DNA from: Bacteroidota bacterium
GTDB lineage: Bacteria; Bacteroidota; Ignavibacteria; UBA10030
DNA length: 7,391 bases
Direction of reading: 5' to 3'
Assembly (NCBI GenBank): GCA_003519375.1
Contig: DOWV01000097.1
Coordinates: 1-7,391, forward strand
In this document: piece by piece, positions 6,430 through 7,391 of the stretch
Position numbering within the stretch: the first letter of the stretch is position 1
Layout: every line of letters starts with the position of its first letter
Notes under the pieces: generated by a model
The model's input: only the letters and a program-made list of their open reading frames with translations
What the model was told of the DNA's origin: nothing
The model's database searches: none
Made by a program: the position numbers and the translations under genes

Positions 6430-6690
6430 GTGACTTCAAACAGCCTGCTGGACAGGGAGATAATAGGCGCTCTTGGAAACGTGACGGGCATCTCGGCAAC
6501 AGCCGCGTCGACCGACAAAGGTTTCAGGAAGGCTGAACAAGAGGCGCTGGCTGATATCATGCGCCAGGGGATTCAGATGGGCGCAAACGCCATCGTCGAT
6601 CTCAAGATGACCACCGGAAGCTATGAGCAGCAGGGCTCCCAATGGATGGTCTCGAAGGTCGTCTATTACGGAACGGCTGTGAAGGTGTGA
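6430..6690 (+). CDS. YbjQ-like (DUF74, putative heavy-metal-binding domain) protein
   Basis: An 86-residue protein resembling the YbjQ/DUF74 family. Visible family features are an N-terminal strand and GNVTG segment (16-20), the helix FRKAEQEALADIMRQGIQMGANAIVDLKM (32-60) with the typical GA-N/D-AIV core, and the closing strands MVSKVVYYGTAVKV (73-86). The family forms small oligomers and is annotated as heavy-metal binding, but I see no cysteine or histidine cluster here, so metal binding is unproven. It is shorter than the roughly 100-residue usual form. The start is a GTG at 6430, 5 nt after the preceding stop, with no strong ribosome site of its own; coupled translation is likely. A terminator follows at 6741. 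Confidence 0.8.
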   Translation: MTSNSLLDREIIGALGNVTGISATAASTDKGFRKAEQEALADIMRQGIQMGANAIVDLKMTTGSYEQQGSQWMVSKVVYYGTAVKV

Positions 6691-6740
6691 TGAGATATAT
6701 TCAAAGCAAGGGGTTGTTGATCGTAATTGCCTATGGGGAT

Positions 6741-6774
6741 GAGGCTCCTGATTTGAGTCCAGGAGCCTCTTTAT
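6741..6774 (+). terminator. Intrinsic terminator after the YbjQ-like gene
   Basis: A perfect 10-bp stem, GAGGCTCCTG (6741-6750) with CAGGAGCCTC (6760-6769), a 9-nt loop and then TTTAT. It lies 50 nt after the stop of the rightward unit. The other strand has no U-tract after the stem, so it should work mainly on rightward transcripts. Confidence 0.85.
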
Positions 6775-6819
6775 CGATTAACTGAAATCGGTAGTTTTTG
6801 TCACCCTTACAACAACTGT

Positions 6820-7371
6820 TTACTGAACGGTAAACCCCGCCAGGACGGCATTTATCGAGCGCGCCGGTATAAGCCCTTTTGCTTTTCTGCTCGACTGAGG
6901 GTCAGGCCTTATCTCGATTTCGCTCATTTCGGTAAGCAGACGAACGTCTTTCAAGACCCTGCTGTAATCGCGCCGTAGCCTCTTTGCAAGGTCATAGATG
7001 CTTATTCCGGGGTTGCAGACAACGGTCTTTAAAACCTCGCGGCGCATCCTCGGAAGATGAGCTACCTCGTGGCTCACTGGATACTGGGAATCCCCAGCGG
7101 CAATCACGCCCCATATCGCGTCCCATGCGTCAAGGGATGCTGCCTCAAGTGGGTTATTTTTATCAAACCCTTTCCTCACATCGGGCCAGATTGATATAAA
7201 CTTCTCATCGTTTATTTCCTTAAGCAACCACTCTATGGGGAGGTGGAGAAACGATTGGACAAAAAACCACGTGTGTCCCTCGGGCCCTTTACGGACAATT
7301 CCGCGCCATTTTCTATAGGTCAGTCGCCCGCTCCAGAAAGCGGACCGGAGGATCATGGTTTTATCAATCAT
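6820..7371 (-). CDS. Winged helix-turn-helix protein with unrecognised N-terminal half
   Basis: A 183-residue soluble protein. The C-terminal part looks like a winged helix-turn-helix: REVLKTVVCNPGISIYDLAKRLRRDYSRVLKDVRLLTEM (about 111-149) gives helix 1, helix 2 and the recognition helix. A short wing (EIEIRPDPQSSRKAKGLIPA, 151-170) follows. The helix pattern recalls the HVO_A0114-type DNA-binding proteins that serve as antitoxins or repressors in two-gene modules. The N-terminal 100 residues are rich in tryptophan and aromatic residues (for example FWSGRLTYRKWRG) and match no family I know. The ATG at 7371 has GAGGTG 5 nt upstream; the frame stays open to the window edge, so a longer start cannot be excluded. 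The stop of an upstream gene overlaps the ATG by one base, so this is the second gene of an operon. It converges on the YbjQ-like unit. Confidence 0.7.
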   Translation of the reverse strand: MIDKTMILRSAFWSGRLTYRKWRGIVRKGPEGHTWFFVQSFLHLPIEWLLKEINDEKFISIWPDVRKGFDKNNPLEAASLDAWDAIWGVIAAGDSQYPVSHEVAHLPRMRREVLKTVVCNPGISIYDLAKRLRRDYSRVLKDVRLLTEMSEIEIRPDPQSSRKAKGLIPARSINAVLAGFTVQ

Positions 7372-7391
7372 TACAACACCTCGTCGAAGTA
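7371..7391 (-). CDS. Last codons of an upstream gene (5' part outside window)
   Basis: On the minus strand the final bases read as Tyr-Phe-Asp-Glu-Val-Leu-stop, the TAA sharing its last A with the ATG of the winged-HTH gene (TAATG). That arrangement is typical of translationally coupled gene pairs, including toxin-antitoxin modules. The frame is inferred only from this arrangement; the gene cannot be identified. Confidence 0.35.
   Translation of the reverse strand, partial: YFDEVL

Noticed and set aside
6818..6835. Inverted repeat GTTTAC-N6-GTAAAC over the stop of the winged-HTH gene as a terminator
   Set aside because: The stem is only 6 bp, AT-rich, overlaps the stop codon and has no U-tract after it on the minus strand.
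1..7391. CRISPR arrays, tRNA or rRNA genes, insertion sequence ends, attachment sites
   Set aside because: Reading through both strands gave no regularly spaced repeats, no cloverleaf-like sequence, no transposase and no terminal inverted repeats.

Overview
The window is bacterial: genes are closely packed, most starts have Shine-Dalgarno sequences, and there are sigma70-like promoters and one clear intrinsic terminator. Base composition is mixed. The helicase gene is GC-rich, while parts of the methyltransferase gene and the regulator region are AT-rich. Nothing fixes the taxon. An environmental bacterium is likely and I would not go further. The gene content is that of an accessory defence-type island, not core metabolism.

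Positions 1-6128 hold one leftward gene series, read from right to left. It starts with a 75-residue Cro/C1-type (XRE) regulator, followed by a 950-residue SNF2-type helicase/translocase and a 280-residue three-Cys-motif partner protein (TcmP, methyltransferase-like fold). Next is a 243-residue Gp37/Gp68 (DUF5131) protein with a C-x6-C-x2-C radical-SAM-like motif, and last a beta-class DNA methyltransferase that runs off the window at position 1. TcmP and the Gp37/Gp68 gene overlap by 11 nt and the methyltransferase starts 40 nt further on, so these three are probably co-translated. A 164-nt gap between helicase and tcmP contains a possible very short reading frame. I read the set as a restriction-modification-like anti-phage locus: the methyltransferase would mark self DNA, the SNF2 motor would act on unmodified DNA, and the TcmP/Gp37-68 pair would be an added chemical or RNA-directed module of unknown activity. 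No nuclease lies inside the window, and one may lie beyond position 1.

Positions 6129-6298 are a divergent regulatory region with a promoter on each strand, a perfect 6+3+6 palindrome (ATGGCA-TTT-TGCCAT) and an 11-nt repeat that recurs at the start of the regulator gene. Rightward from it lies a two-gene unit: a 41-residue single-pass membrane peptide and an 86-residue YbjQ-like protein, closed by a strong 10-bp terminator hairpin at 6741-6769.

Positions 6820-7391 hold a separate leftward unit. It contains the last codons of an unseen gene, overlapping by one base (TAATG) with a 183-residue protein that has a C-terminal winged helix-turn-helix and an unrecognised N-terminal half. No tRNA, rRNA, CRISPR array, insertion sequence or attachment site was seen.
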